The position numbers and the translations under genes were made by a program. Source: Vicinamibacteria bacterium (GTDB lineage Bacteria; Acidobacteriota; Vicinamibacteria; Vicinamibacterales; UBA8438). Taken from it: a DNA stretch of 64,000 nt. The notes beneath the pieces are model-generated. The model made no database searches. It worked only from the letters and a program-made list of their open reading frames with translations, and was not told the DNA's origin. Every line of letters starts with the position of its first letter. Positions within the stretch are counted from its first letter, which is position 1. The stretch spans positions 1 to 64,000 of the forward strand of contig JAJEEU010000080.1 in the NCBI GenBank assembly GCA_022820825.1, given 5' to 3'. Below are positions 18,896 through 28,363 of this stretch, piece after piece.

Positions 18896-21562
18896 ATGCC
18901 TGAATTGACGAAGGTCTTCGAGCACGCCCGGGTCGATCCCAAGTGGTACGCGTACTGGGAAGAGGTGGGCGCCTTCCGCGCCGACCCCGCTTCCGGCCGC
19001 CCGCCGTTCAGCATGGTGCTCCCGCCGCCGAACGTCACGGGCTGGCTCCACATCGGTCACGCTCTCAACCAGACGCTGCCCGACATCGTGGCGCGCTGGA
19101 AGCGCATGCACGGGTACGACGTGCTGTGGCTGCCCGGCACGGACCACGCCGGCATCGCGACGCAGAACGTCGTCGAGAAGCAGCTCGCGGCGGAGGGGGT
19201 GTCGCGGCACGACCTGGGCCGCGAGGCGTTCGAGGCGCGCGTCTGGAAGTGGGTGGAGCAGAGCCACGGCACCATCACCAGCCAGATGCGCAAGCTCGGC
19301 TCGTCGGTCGACTGGACGCGCGAGCGCTTCACGCTGGACGAGAACCTGTCGCGCGCCGTCCGCCGCGTGTTCGTGGCGCTGCATGAAGACGGCCTGATCT
19401 ACCGCGGCACCTACCTCGTGAGCTGGTGCCCGCGCTGCCGGACGGCGCTGTCGGACCTGGAAGTGGTGCACCAGGACGTCAAGGGTCATCTGCACCACCT
19501 GCGCTATCCGATCGCGGGCGGCGGCGGCAGCGTCACGGTCGCGACGACCCGCGTGGAGACGATGCTGGGCGACACTGCGGTCGCCGTGCATCCGGAAGAC
19601 GAGCGCTACCGCGACCTCGTGGGACGCACCGTCGTGCTGCCGGTCCTGAAGCGGGAGCTGCCGGTGATCGCTGACGAGTTCGTCGACCCGTCGTTCGGAA
19701 CGGGCGCCGTGAAGGTGACCCCGGCCCACGACCCCAACGACTTCGAGATGGGTCAGCGCCACGACCTGCCGCAGGTATCGGTGATCGGCGAGGACGGCCG
19801 GATGACGGCCGAAGCCGGACCGTACGCGGGACGTGACCGCATGGAGGCGCGCGAGGCGCTCGTCGCGGAGCTCGACGCGCAGGGCCTGCTGGCGGGCGTT
19901 ACCGACCACGTCCATGCGGTGGGGCACTGCCAGCGCTGCGGAACGGTGGTCGAGCCGCTGCTGTCGACGCAGTGGTTCGTGCGCATCAAGCCGCTGGCGG
20001 AGCGCGCCATCGACGCGGTCCGCGAGGACCGCACGACGTTCGTGCCGGCCAACTGGACGCGGACCTACGAGGAGTGGATGACCGGCATCCACGACTGGTG
20101 CATCTCGCGCCAGTTGTGGTGGGGGCACCGCATTCCGGCCTGGCACTGCGACGCCTGCGGCCGGGTCACCGTCACCGAAGAGGCCCCGTCGGCCTGCGCC
20201 TGCGGGGGTGCGGTGCGGCAGGACACGGACGTGCTCGACACGTGGTTCAGCTCGGGGCTGTGGCCGTTCAGCACCATGGGATGGCCCGCGGCGACGGCCG
20301 ACCTGGCCCGCTACTACCCGACCAGCCTGCTGATCACCGCGCACGACATCATCTTCTTCTGGGTCGCGCGCATGATGATGCTGGGCGTCAAGTTCGCCGG
20401 CGACGTGCCGTTCCGGCAGGTGTACATCACGTCGCTCGTGCGCGACGCGCACGGCCGCAAGATGAGCAAGTCCAAGGGGAACGTGGTCGATCCCCTGGAG
20501 CTGATCGGCGAGATCGGCGCCGACGCCTTCCGCTTCACGCTCGCCGCGCTGGCGTCGCCCGGCATGGACATCTCGCTGTCGGAGGGCCGGCTGCGCGGGT
20601 ACCGGCAGTTCGTCAACAAGATCTGGAACGCCTCGCGGTTCGTGTTGATGAACCTGCCGGACGGTATGGCAGAGCGCCCCGCTGTCCGGGACGCCGCCGG
20701 GCTCGACCTGGTTCACCGCTGGATTCTGCATCGCGCCAGCGACGTGAGCCGGCAGGTGCAGGCGTCCCTGGAGGAGTTCCGTTTCGACGTGGCGGCCGAC
20801 ACGCTGTACCACTTCTGCTGGCACGAGTACGCCGACTGGTACATCGAGCTCGTCAAGCCGCGGCTGCAGGCCGCCGGAACGGCCGGCTCCGACGCCGTGG
20901 CGGTGTTGCTCGAGGTGCACGACCGCATCCTGCGCATGCTGCACCCGTTCATGCCGTTCGTCACCGAGGAGATCTGGCAGGCGCTGCCGCCGTCGGGCGG
21001 CGACGGCCGCACGGCGGACGGCCGCGGGCGCACGATCACGCTGGCGCCGTTTCCGGCGCCCGTGGAGGGTTGGCGCGCCGATTCGGCGGTTGCCGACATG
21101 GCGCTGCTGCAGGAGATCGTCACGGCCGTCCGGACCGTGCGCTCGGAATGGGGCGTACCCCCGTCGCGGCGGATCTCCGTGGTGGTGGAGGGCGGCGGAG
21201 AGGATGTGCGCGACCTGCTGGAGCGCTGTGGGGAGGACATCCGGCGGCTGGCGGGATTGGACGCTGTCGAATGCGCCGCGGAGGTGCCCCGCGCAGCCGA
21301 TACGGTGCGGCGCCTGGTGCGCGACTTCCAGTTGCACGTGCCGCTGGCGGGTGTCGTCGACCGCGCGCGTGAAGCCGAGCGGGTCGGTCGCGAGCTGGCG
21401 AAGCTCGGGCGGCAGCGTACGGCGCTGGAGGCGCGCCTCGCGAACCGGGCGTTCCTCGAGAAGGCGGATCCGGCGGTAGTGCGCGAGGCGCGCCTCCAGG
21501 CGGAGGACGCGGCGCGCCAGCAGGCGAAGCTGGAGCAGATCCTCCAGGAGCTCGGCGCGTGA
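18896..21562 (+). CDS. valS: Valine--tRNA ligase
   Basis: Class I synthetase charging tRNA-Val, with an editing domain. The 888 residues contain [15 protein letters not shown] (HIGH, residues 44-58), the CP1 editing domain with [17 protein letters not shown], the zinc-type [10 protein letters not shown] and later CQRCG/CDACG clusters, the KMSKS loop ([10 protein letters not shown]) and a C-terminal coiled coil (about the last 65 residues, rich in Glu/Arg/Ala) that contacts the tRNA. I start at 18896; an upstream ATG at 18866 would add ten basic residues. Its stop overlaps the nadC GTG start. Confidence 0.97.
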   Translation: MPELTKVFEHARVDPKWYAYWEEVGAFRADPASGRPPFSMVLPPPNVTGWLHIGHALNQTLPDIVARWKRMHGYDVLWLPGTDHAGIATQNVVEKQLAAEGVSRHDLGREAFEARVWKWVEQSHGTITSQMRKLGSSVDWTRERFTLDENLSRAVRRVFVALHEDGLIYRGTYLVSWCPRCRTALSDLEVVHQDVKGHLHHLRYPIAGGGGSVTVATTRVETMLGDTAVAVHPEDERYRDLVGRTVVLPVLKRELPVIADEFVDPSFGTGAVKVTPAHDPNDFEMGQRHDLPQVSVIGEDGRMTAEAGPYAGRDRMEAREALVAELDAQGLLAGVTDHVHAVGHCQRCGTVVEPLLSTQWFVRIKPLAERAIDAVREDRTTFVPANWTRTYEEWMTGIHDWCISRQLWWGHRIPAWHCDACGRVTVTEEAPSACACGGAVRQDTDVLDTWFSSGLWPFSTMGWPAATADLARYYPTSLLITAHDIIFFWVARMMMLGVKFAGDVPFRQVYITSLVRDAHGRKMSKSKGNVVDPLELIGEIGADAFRFTLAALASPGMDISLSEGRLRGYRQFVNKIWNASRFVLMNLPDGMAERPAVRDAAGLDLVHRWILHRASDVSRQVQASLEEFRFDVAADTLYHFCWHEYADWYIELVKPRLQAAGTAGSDAVAVLLEVHDRILRMLHPFMPFVTEEIWQALPPSGGDGRTADGRGRTITLAPFPAPVEGWRADSAVADMALLQEIVTAVRTVRSEWGVPPSRRISVVVEGGGEDVRDLLERCGEDIRRLAGLDAVECAAEVPRAADTVRRLVRDFQLHVPLAGVVDRAREAERVGRELAKLGRQRTALEARLANRAFLEKADPAVVREARLQAEDAARQQAKLEQILQELGA

Positions 21563-22440
21563 GGGGCGGCGCGCCCGAACCTCTGGAGCCAGCGTGCTAC
21601 CGGGAGCTCGTCCGCCGCGCGCTTGCCGAGGACGTGCGCAGCGGCGACGTGACGACCGCCGCGACCATCCCCGCAGGGCAACGCGCCGCCGGCGAGTTGA
21701 TCGTGAGGTCGGCGTGCGTGCTGGCGGGAATCGACGTGGCGGTCGAGGCGTTCCGGCAGCTCGACCCCGAGGCGGAGATCGCGCGGTTGCGGCACGACGG
21801 TGAACGCTGCACGGCGGGCGAGACGATCGCACGCATCAGCGGCGCGGCGCCGGCGCTGCTGGCGGCGGAGCGGACGGCGCTCAATTTCCTGCAGCGCCTG
21901 TCGGGTATCGCGACGTTGACGCGGCGGTACGTGGACGCGGTCGCCGGCCGGTCGGTCGTGCTCGACACCCGCAAGACAACCCCCACGCTGCGCGCCCTGG
22001 AAAAGTACGCCGTGCGCGCCGGCGGCGGGACCAACCACAGGGCGGCGCTCGACGACGGCATGTTGATCAAGGACAATCACGTCCAGGTGGCGGGGTCGCT
22101 GGCCGCCGCGGTGCGGCGCGCCCGGTCCGCGGGCAGCGGCTTCCCGATCGAGGTGGAGGCCGGCAGCCTGGACGAGGCCGAGGCGGCGCTGGCGGCCGGC
22201 GCCGACATCATCCTCCTCGACAACCTGCCGGCGCCGCAGGTGGGAACGGCCGTCGCGCGCATCGCCGGCCGGGCTCGCACCGAGGCGTCGGGCGGCGTGA
22301 CGCTCGAGCGGGCCGCCGAGCTGGCCGCGACGGGCGTGACGTACATCTCGGTGGGCGCCCTGACGCACTCGGCCCCGGCGATCGATTGCGCCTTCGACCT
22401 GCAGCCGCTACCTGCCGGCAAGGCGGTATCCTCGCAGTAA
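21559..22440 (+). CDS. nadC: Nicotinate-nucleotide pyrophosphorylase (quinolinate phosphoribosyltransferase)
   Basis: Converts quinolinate and PRPP to nicotinate mononucleotide in de novo NAD synthesis. The 293 residues show the family order: [35 protein letters not shown], the [22 protein letters not shown] active-site stretch (abbreviated [10 protein letters not shown]...), and KDNHVQ. Conserved Arg and Lys residues for phosphate binding are in place. Begins with GTG overlapping the valS stop and ends one base into the birA start (TAATG). No nadA or nadB in the window. Confidence 0.96.
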   Translation: MRGGAPEPLEPACYRELVRRALAEDVRSGDVTTAATIPAGQRAAGELIVRSACVLAGIDVAVEAFRQLDPEAEIARLRHDGERCTAGETIARISGAAPALLAAERTALNFLQRLSGIATLTRRYVDAVAGRSVVLDTRKTTPTLRALEKYAVRAGGGTNHRAALDDGMLIKDNHVQVAGSLAAAVRRARSAGSGFPIEVEAGSLDEAEAALAAGADIILLDNLPAPQVGTAVARIAGRARTEASGGVTLERAAELAATGVTYISVGALTHSAPAIDCAFDLQPLPAGKAVSSQ

Positions 22441-23273
22441 TGTTGCAGCCGCAACCGCTGCCCGCCGACATCGCACGGGCATTGGGCGCCGCGGCGGGCC
22501 GCCTCGATGCGTGGCCCGGGCGCGTCGTCTACCGCCCGGTCGTGTCGTCGACGAACGACCTGGCGCGGGAGCTTGCCGCCGCGGGCGCCGCCGACGGGAC
22601 GACCGTGGTCGCGGGCGCGCAGACGGTGGGACGCGGGCGGCAGGGGCGCCGCTGGTTTTCGGCCCCGGACGCGGGCCTGTACTGCTCCGTGGTTTTGAGG
22701 GGCATCGACACGGCGGTGGTCACCCTGGCGGCCGGCGTGGCTGCCGCGGAGGGCGTGCGCGCCGCGACAGGCCTGCCGGTGGAGATAAAGTGGCCGAACG
22801 ACGTGGTGCTGCCGGCGCACGCCGGCGCCGCCAAGGTCGGCGGCATCCTCGCGGAGGCGTCGCGCCTGGACGCCGCCGCCGATGCCGTCATCGTCGGTAT
22901 CGGGATCAACGTCGCCGCCGTTGACTTTCCCCCGGAGATCGCGCCGCGCGCCGCGTCCCTGGCCGCCGCGCTGGGAGGCCCGGTCGATCGCGGGACCGTG
23001 CTGGTCGAGCTGCTGGCCGCGCTGGCCCGCTGGCGGCAGCTGCTGGTCGGCGGCGGCGCGGCGCGGATGCTCGAACGCTGGCGCGCGCTGGCGCCGGGCA
23101 GCGTCGGCGCGGCGGTCGAATGGTGCGTCGCGGACGCGCGGTTGTCCGGCGTGACCGCCGGCATCGACAGCGACGGCGCGCTGCTGGTCCGCCGCGGAGA
23201 GCGACTGGAACGCATCGTCGCCGGCGAAGTGACCTGGGTGACGGCCCCCGTGAGCACGGCGCCTGAAGACTAG
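22440..23273 (+). CDS. birA: Biotin--[acetyl-CoA-carboxylase] ligase
   Basis: Attaches biotin to the carboxyl carrier protein. The 277-residue protein has the catalytic core motifs 'GAQTVGRGRQGRRWFS' (biotinyl-AMP loop), IKWPNDVVL, KVGGILAE and a C-terminal SH3-like domain (GVTAGIDSDGALLV). It lacks the N-terminal winged helix that makes E. coli BirA a repressor, so it is a class I, non-regulatory ligase. Start ATG shares one base with the nadC stop. The downstream coaX gene is a frequent neighbour of birA in other phyla. Confidence 0.94.
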   Translation: MLQPQPLPADIARALGAAAGRLDAWPGRVVYRPVVSSTNDLARELAAAGAADGTTVVAGAQTVGRGRQGRRWFSAPDAGLYCSVVLRGIDTAVVTLAAGVAAAEGVRAATGLPVEIKWPNDVVLPAHAGAAKVGGILAEASRLDAAADAVIVGIGINVAAVDFPPEIAPRAASLAAALGGPVDRGTVLVELLAALARWRQLLVGGGAARMLERWRALAPGSVGAAVEWCVADARLSGVTAGIDSDGALLVRRGERLERIVAGEVTWVTAPVSTAPED

Positions 23274-23281
23274 AGGAAACA

Positions 23282-24109
23282 ATGCTGTTGGCCATCGACA
23301 TCGGCAATACCAACATCGTCTTCGGCATCTTCACGGACCGCAAGCTGGCGGTCAGCCTGCGCCTGGCGACCTGGCCCGACCGCACCGCGGACGAGCTGTG
23401 GGTCGTCGTGAGCCAGTTGCTGGCAGGCCGGCAGGTGGCGATCGACCGCATCGACGGCGTCGTCCTGTCGTCGGTTGTCCCGGCGCTCACGCGTACCGTG
23501 GCCGAAATGGTGGAGCAGGGGCTCGGACGCGAGGCGTTGCACGTGGACGCAGGCAACGCCGGGTTGCCCGTACGCTACGACAATCCCGAAGACGTCGGCG
23601 CCGACCGGCTCGTGAACGGCGTCGCCGCCCGCGCGCTGTACGGCGCGCCGACGCGGCCCGTGATCGTCGTCGACTTCGGCACCGCCACGACGTTCGACGC
23701 GCTATCGCCGCGCCACGGCTATCTGGGCGGCGTCATCTGCCCCGGCGTGGACATCTCGGCCGATGCACTGTTCCAGCGTGCGGCGCGCCTGCCGCGGGTC
23801 GAGGTCAGCCGGCCGCCCGCGCTGATCGGCCGCACGACCGTGGCATCCATGCAGGCGGGCCTGTTCTTCGGCCACGTGGCGATGGTCGAGGGCATCGTCG
23901 GGCGGTTGCGCGACGAGTTGCGTGACGAGGGCGAAGCGGTCTGCGTCGCTACCGGCGGTCTGGCCGGCGCCATCGCCGCGGAAACGGCCGTCATCGACAA
24001 GGTGGACCTGGACCTCACGCTGACCGGCCTGCAGCTCGTGTGGGAACGCAACTCGGCGGGACCTGCGCGCGGCGCACGGGACGCGGCCGCCGACGGCCGC
24101 GACCGATGA
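23282..24109 (+). CDS. coaX: Type III pantothenate kinase
   Basis: First step of coenzyme A synthesis: phosphorylates pantothenate, insensitive to CoA feedback. The 275-residue ASKHA-fold protein has the phosphate-1 motif DIGNTNIVFGIF at residues 5-16, the GADRLVNGVAA substrate motif, and the DFGTATTFDAL phosphate-2 motif, then GGVICPGVDIS. A GAGGAAACA ribosome binding site precedes the ATG. The end overlaps the next gene by ATGA. Sits in a nadC-birA-coaX cofactor cluster. Confidence 0.96.
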   Translation: MLLAIDIGNTNIVFGIFTDRKLAVSLRLATWPDRTADELWVVVSQLLAGRQVAIDRIDGVVLSSVVPALTRTVAEMVEQGLGREALHVDAGNAGLPVRYDNPEDVGADRLVNGVAARALYGAPTRPVIVVDFGTATTFDALSPRHGYLGGVICPGVDISADALFQRAARLPRVEVSRPPALIGRTTVASMQAGLFFGHVAMVEGIVGRLRDELRDEGEAVCVATGGLAGAIAAETAVIDKVDLDLTLTGLQLVWERNSAGPARGARDAAADGRDR

Positions 24110-24810
24110 ATCCCGGCGCCTATTGCCGCGACGTCGAGTCGTACCTCTGCCGGCAGAACGGCGGCCACCTCATCCGCATCGTCGGTCCGGCGTTCGAGCT
24201 GGTCTGCGCATGGCAGGCCCGGCAGATTCCGCTGAGCGTCGTGTACCGGGCGATAGACCGTACGGTGGAACGCCGTGCGTCGTCGCCGTCCCGCCGCCGG
24301 CCGGTGCGCATAGAGTTCTGCGAGGCCGATGTGCAGGAGCTGTTCGACGAGTGGCGTCGCGCCGTGGGAGTGGCCCGCCGCGGCGAGGAGACGGACACGG
24401 ACACGCAGCGCCGGACTCCGCGCGGCCCGTCGTTGCCGGCGCATCTGGAACGCGTCGTCCTGGGGCTCACCGCGATGCGCGCGAAACGCGCCCATCCGGA
24501 GGCTCTGCGTGATCTGGCGGGGCGCCTCGCCGCCGAGCTCGACGCCGCCCGCGCGGCGGCCAGAACGGCCCGCGGCGACCGGCGCGAGCGGCTGCTTGCG
24601 CGCCTGGAAGGGGCGGACCGCGAGCTGCTGGCCGCAGCGCGCACCGGCGCGGATGAATCCCTGCGGGACCGCCTGCGCGCGGACGCCGAGCGGGAGCTGG
24701 CCGGCTTCAGGGAGCGCATGCCGCCGGCCGAGCTCCGGAAGGCGGTGGAGGCGGCCGCCGACCGGCTGCTGCGCGAGGAGCTCGACCTGCCCCGCATCGC
24801 CTTCGACTAG
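24106..24810 (+). CDS. Uncharacterised protein, Arg/Glu/Ala-rich helical
   Basis: Not recognised. The 234-residue product starts with a compact domain (residues 1-85, 'YCRDVESYLCRQNGG...AWQARQIPLSVVYRAIDRTV') in which a helix-turn-helix-like segment seems possible; the rest is strongly charged and predicted helical, perhaps coiled coil (RLRADAERELAGFRERM). Four cysteines occur in the first 75 residues, but not in a clear zinc pattern. The ATGA overlap with coaX shows co-translation, yet no function in CoA synthesis is known for such a protein. Similar ORFs may exist in other Acidobacteriota. It converges on argS. Confidence 0.7.
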   Translation: MNPGAYCRDVESYLCRQNGGHLIRIVGPAFELVCAWQARQIPLSVVYRAIDRTVERRASSPSRRRPVRIEFCEADVQELFDEWRRAVGVARRGEETDTDTQRRTPRGPSLPAHLERVVLGLTAMRAKRAHPEALRDLAGRLAAELDAARAAARTARGDRRERLLARLEGADRELLAAARTGADESLRDRLRADAERELAGFRERMPPAELRKAVEAAADRLLREELDLPRIAFD

Positions 24811-24845
24811 CGGCGTACGCCGCCGGCCCGCCAGGGAAGTCGCGC

Positions 24846-26840
24846 CTACATGCGGGCCGGCACCTCGCATCCCATCAGCTCCAGCGCGCGGGTCAACTGG
24901 CGGCGCACATGGACGACGGCCGCCGCACGCCACAGCCGGACGTCGCGCCGCTCCTCCGCAATCACCGGATAGCGGTGATAGAAGGTGTTGAACGCCTGCG
25001 CCAGGCCGAAGGCGTACTTCGCCAGCACCGACAGCTCCAGCGTGCGCACCGCCTGCTCGGCGATCTCGTCCAGACGCGACGCCTCGAGCACGAGCGCCCA
25101 GAGGTCCGATCCGCCCGCCTCCGCGAGCGCTTCGGCGGGCAGGGCTTCCAGCGCGGCGGTTATCGCCGCTTCATCGGTGCCGTCGCGCGCCTGCAGCTTG
25201 CCGAGGATGTTTCCGGCGCGCACGGCCGCGTACTGCAGGTAGGGACCGCTCTCGCCCTCGAAGCTGAGGGCTTCGTCGATGTCGAACGCGATCACCTTGT
25301 TCCGCGTGTACTTGACCATGAAGTAGCGCACGGCGGCCGTCGCAATCATGGCGGCCGTCCGATCCGCGGCTTCAGCCGGCAGCTCCGCGTTGCGCGCGCG
25401 CACCTCGGCGCGCGCCGCCGCGACCATACGGTCCAGGAGATCGTCCGCCTTCACGCCCTGGCCGCGGCGTCCCGACACCTCCACGAACGGACGGTCGCTC
25501 TCGGCGCTGGTGTCGTAGCCGAGCGCCCGCGCCGTCGCGTGCGAGAGCGCGACCATCTCGTACGAGTAGTGAAAGGAGCGCTCCGCCTCCGTCGCGTGGC
25601 CGATGGCCGCCAGCGACTGCTTGAGCAGTTGCTGGAGATAGGACTGGCGCGTGTCGATGACGTTGTAGACCGCGCGCGCGTGGCCGAACCGGGGCGCGGG
25701 CGGGATCTCGCCGGGGTCGTCCGGCGCATCCTGCCGGGTAGTCCACAGCGGGCGCCCGGAGCGCTGGCTGCCGTGCGGACCGTACTGGAAATCCTTGTCG
25801 AGCAGGCCGAACTTCCAGAGCTGGTAGGCGATGTCCTTGCCGACGTACGTGACCGTGCCGTCGGAGCGCACGATGACCTTCCACCGCGCCTCGGCGTCAC
25901 CGGCCGCGTCGGCGCCGGCCTCGGGGTCGATCGGCATGACCCAGCAGCCGGCCTGTGGTCCGTCGGGCTGGTACGTGACGGCGCCGGCGGCTTTCAGCAC
26001 GTCGAAGGCCGTGGCCCAGAAGTCGAGCCGCAGGATGTCGCCTTCCCAGCTCAGCAGGTCGTATTCGACGTTGAGGCGGTCCATCGTGGCCAGGTGGAGC
26101 CGGACGATGCGATCGGCGACGAAGCGGGCCGTTGCGGCGTTGGCGTTGCCGCCGTGCTCCAGGTCGCGCAGCATGCGGGCGCGCGCGGCCAGACGGCCGT
26201 TGTCGGCCTCGTACCAGGCGGTGACGCGCGCGTACAGGTCCCAGCAGTAGTAGTCGAACCGCGGTTGTCCGGCGAGCTCGCGAATCTGTTCCGGCGTCCG
26301 GTCTTCGAGCTGCTGGAAGCCGACGATGATGTCGGCCACCTGCACGCCGGTGTCGTCGATGTAGTTCTGGGTCTCCACCGGACAGTCCCGGAAGCGCAGC
26401 AGGCGGACCAGCGTATCGCCGAGCGCCGCGTTCCGCAGGTGACCGATGTGCGCCGCCTTGTTCGGATTGATGGCGGTGTGCTCGACGATCGTCTTTTCGG
26501 AGTCGCCGCCGGGGGGCGCCGCGCGCGGGCCACCGAGCACGCGCCGCAGGTGCGCCGCGCGGTCGAGGTGGATGTTCAGGTAGCCGGCGGGCGTTGCCGC
26601 GGCCCGCGCCACGCCGTCGAGCGGGCCCAGCGCATCCGCCAGCTCCTGCGCGATGACGCGCGGCGCCTTGCGCAGGATGCGCGCCAGCTCGAACGCCACG
26701 GTGACGGCGAGGTCGCCCAGGTCGCGGTTCGGCGGGTACTGGATGGCGATGTCGGGCACGCCGGCCGCGTCGAGGCCGTACAGCTCGACCAGCCGCGTCC
26801 GAATCCGCTCGCGAAGCGCCGCGTGCAACTGCAGGATCAT
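24846..26840 (-). CDS. argS: Arginine--tRNA ligase
   Basis: Class I synthetase for tRNA-Arg. The 664 residues include the Add-1 N-terminal domain (residues 1-95), the HIGH signature in NPNKAAHIGHLRNAALGD, the catalytic Rossmann core, and the DALR anticodon-binding domain with ALSFEGESGPYLQYAAVR near residue 530. It is longer than the E. coli enzyme (577) because of extra segments around residues 325-420 (Asp/Pro-rich, containing a run 'DPGEIPPAPRFGHARAVYN'). As in many ArgRS there is no canonical KMSKS; 'RRGQGVKADDLL' occupies that place. The start ATG overlaps the mobA stop. Confidence 0.95.
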   Translation of the reverse strand: MILQLHAALRERIRTRLVELYGLDAAGVPDIAIQYPPNRDLGDLAVTVAFELARILRKAPRVIAQELADALGPLDGVARAAATPAGYLNIHLDRAAHLRRVLGGPRAAPPGGDSEKTIVEHTAINPNKAAHIGHLRNAALGDTLVRLLRFRDCPVETQNYIDDTGVQVADIIVGFQQLEDRTPEQIRELAGQPRFDYYCWDLYARVTAWYEADNGRLAARARMLRDLEHGGNANAATARFVADRIVRLHLATMDRLNVEYDLLSWEGDILRLDFWATAFDVLKAAGAVTYQPDGPQAGCWVMPIDPEAGADAAGDAEARWKVIVRSDGTVTYVGKDIAYQLWKFGLLDKDFQYGPHGSQRSGRPLWTTRQDAPDDPGEIPPAPRFGHARAVYNVIDTRQSYLQQLLKQSLAAIGHATEAERSFHYSYEMVALSHATARALGYDTSAESDRPFVEVSGRRGQGVKADDLLDRMVAAARAEVRARNAELPAEAADRTAAMIATAAVRYFMVKYTRNKVIAFDIDEALSFEGESGPYLQYAAVRAGNILGKLQARDGTDEAAITAALEALPAEALAEAGGSDLWALVLEASRLDEIAEQAVRTLELSVLAKYAFGLAQAFNTFYHRYPVIAEERRDVRLWRAAAVVHVRRQLTRALELMGCEVPARM

Positions 26841-27487
26841 GGTGACCGGCGCGCCGCCAGTTGCTGGCCCCGCGCGTAGTCCTCCGGTGTGTTGATGTTG
26901 AAGAACAGCGTCCCGTCCGGATCGAACGGCCGCAGCTCGTCCGGTCCGATCTCGCGCAAGCGCACCTTCGCCAGCAGATCGCCTACCGCCAAGGCGCCGC
27001 GCTCCAGGCTCTGCCGGATCACGCCGGCGCACGCGGTGTCGTACGAAGCGCACAGCGGGTGGCGTCCGTCCGCCGTGCGGGCTACCGCCACGTCGGCGTC
27101 GCGGCCCGCCCGATCGAGATGGCGCATGAAGGCCGGCGTCAGGAACGGCATGTCCCCCGCGACCACCAGCGTGCGCGACGCCGCCCGGACCAGCGCCGTG
27201 TAGATGCCGCCCAGCGGCCCCGCGTCCGGAACCAGATCTTCCCAGATCGGAATGCCCAGGGCGGCGTAGCGCTCCCGGTCGGCGGCGACGACGACCACGC
27301 GGTCGGTTACCGTTCCGAGCACCCCGATCTGGCGATCGATGATGCGCCGATCACCCAGAGGGAGAAGCGCTTTCGGACGCCCGCCGAAGCGGCGCGCCCG
27401 GCCGCCAGCGAGAATCGCCGCCGTTGGTTTCCGCGTTCGATCGTCCTGCTCGGGGGTGCGCTCCGCACCTGCGGCGGGTGTTGGCAC
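26837..27487 (-). CDS. mobA: Molybdenum cofactor guanylyltransferase
   Basis: Transfers GMP to molybdopterin to make bis-MGD cofactor. The 216-residue nucleotidyltransferase has the signature AILAGGRARRFGGRPKALLPLG, followed by VVVVAADRERY, the DAGPLGGIYTAL motif and VVAGDMPFL with the metal-binding Asp. The C-terminus shows FFNINTPEDYA, typical of MobA. No other molybdopterin gene is present here. It overlaps argS by 4 bp and its upstream region is where the transposon inserted, about 90 bp from the start codon. Confidence 0.9.
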   Translation of the reverse strand: MPTPAAGAERTPEQDDRTRKPTAAILAGGRARRFGGRPKALLPLGDRRIIDRQIGVLGTVTDRVVVVAADRERYAALGIPIWEDLVPDAGPLGGIYTALVRAASRTLVVAGDMPFLTPAFMRHLDRAGRDADVAVARTADGRHPLCASYDTACAGVIRQSLERGALAVGDLLAKVRLREIGPDELRPFDPDGTLFFNINTPEDYARGQQLAARRSP

Positions 27488-27575
27488 GGTGTTGCACGAG
27501 GATGCTAGCAGATTCTCCGCCGTCCGGTGCGGTGGCCGCAGGAGGTCTCGCTGTTTGGCCGCGCAGCAAGACGGC

Positions 27576-27602
27576 TGCTAGTGGGTAGTGTCTCAGTTTG
27601 AA
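27576..27602 (+). repeat. Left target duplication and inverted end of the transposon
   Basis: The 8-bp TGCTAGTG (27576-27583) is repeated exactly at the right flank. The left terminal inverted repeat is GGTAGTGTCTCAGTTTGAA (27584-27602), matching the right end at 18 of 19 positions. Confidence 0.9.
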
Positions 27603-27614
27603 TTTTGATATTGC

Positions 27615-27944
27615 TCACCGAGATGGTGACCAGCACCCAAGCATTTCGCACAGCTCGTCTGCAGTGTCAGCAGTAAGCAGGAACCTTTGCGGTCGTTCCG
27701 TGCCGGGCGGGTTGATGATCGCCACCCATAGACTGTCCTGCCGACTGACGAACGAAATGTCGTCTGTTCTGGTGATGATGCTCTGGTCGCCGAAGTGTAG
27801 GGCCACCCACTGTGGCCGCGAACCGCCAGAAGGATCCCTGGCGGCGGACGCGGTAGGCATCATGAGGGACGCAATGACAGCGGACACCAGCGCGGCGATA
27901 ACCACCATGAGCACCAAGGCTCCGACGACGATCCGAGAGGGCAT
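27615..27944 (-). CDS. Transposon cargo: small membrane-anchored protein
   Basis: Unknown 109-residue product. An N-terminal hydrophobic segment (about residues 5-28, VVGALVLMVVIAALVSAVIA) should act as an anchor or signal; the remaining 75 residues are a soluble domain with several aromatic residues and an ELCEMLGCW ending. AAGGA lies 8-12 bp before the ATG. Transcribed away from the other cargo genes, outward to the left transposon end. No family recognised. Confidence 0.6.
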   Translation of the reverse strand: MPSRIVVGALVLMVVIAALVSAVIASLMMPTASAARDPSGGSRPQWVALHFGDQSIITRTDDISFVSRQDSLWVAIINPPGTERPQRFLLTADTADELCEMLGCWSPSR

Positions 27945-27950
27945 GCGAGT

Positions 27951-28000
27951 TCCTTAGATGTCTCTAGATGTCTCTAGATGTCCCTAGATGTCTCTAGATG
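27951..28000 (+). repeat. Five 10-bp direct repeats between divergent cargo genes
   Basis: Five contiguous decamers: TCCTTAGATG, TCTCTAGATG, TCTCTAGATG, TCCCTAGATG, TCTCTAGATG. The period is close to one DNA turn, so a protein could contact every copy on the same face. Each perfect copy includes the palindrome TCTAGA. They lie just upstream of the minus-strand cargo gene and next to an AT-rich segment (28004-28019) that could hold promoters in both directions. An operator array, or an enhancer-like transposase site, is plausible. Confidence 0.8.
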
Positions 28001-28074
28001 GTGTTATATATGGTATATGCTTGCGCACCGCGTGACGTGTGTACGCATGGCGCGCAAGGGGGAGAGGAGACAGC

Positions 28075-28296
28075 ATGCCTACCGGCCCGGAAGGGCAACG
28101 TAGGCCGGGCGACGTGATCGGCTGTGCCGTGAACGTTGCTCGGATAGCGACAGGCGAACTTTCCGAGGACACCAAACCGACCGCACCGGCGCGGGCTGCC
28201 GGAGGTCAAGCAGGAGGACGCAAGCGAGCGCAGCGGCTGTCTCCCAAGCGACGGTCAGAGATCGCACGCGCGGCGGCTGAGGCGAGGTGGGGATAG
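28075..28296 (+). CDS. Transposon cargo: small basic protein with LSPKRRSEIARAAA motif
   Basis: A 73-residue basic protein with a very strong ribosome binding site (GGAGAGGAG) before the ATG. The C-terminus 'GGRKRAQRLSPKRRSEIAR' followed by AAAEARW matches a motif widespread in tiny proteins next to transposases and toxin-antitoxin genes, sometimes called histone-like or RNA-binding. The N-terminus (PGDVIGCAVNVARIATGE) also fits that group. Function unproven; nucleic-acid binding is likely from charge. Confidence 0.7.
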   Translation: MPTGPEGQRRPGDVIGCAVNVARIATGELSEDTKPTAPARAAGGQAGGRKRAQRLSPKRRSEIARAAAEARWG

Positions 28297-28363
28297 GGAG
28301 AGCCCCACGGTAGTCAGCAGCCGAGTCGTTTAGACGCGCGAAGATCCGCGTTCGGAGGACGAA

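Noticed and set aside
27951..28000. CRISPR-like repeat array
   Set aside because: The repeats are 10 bp, contiguous and without spacers, and no cas genes are present.
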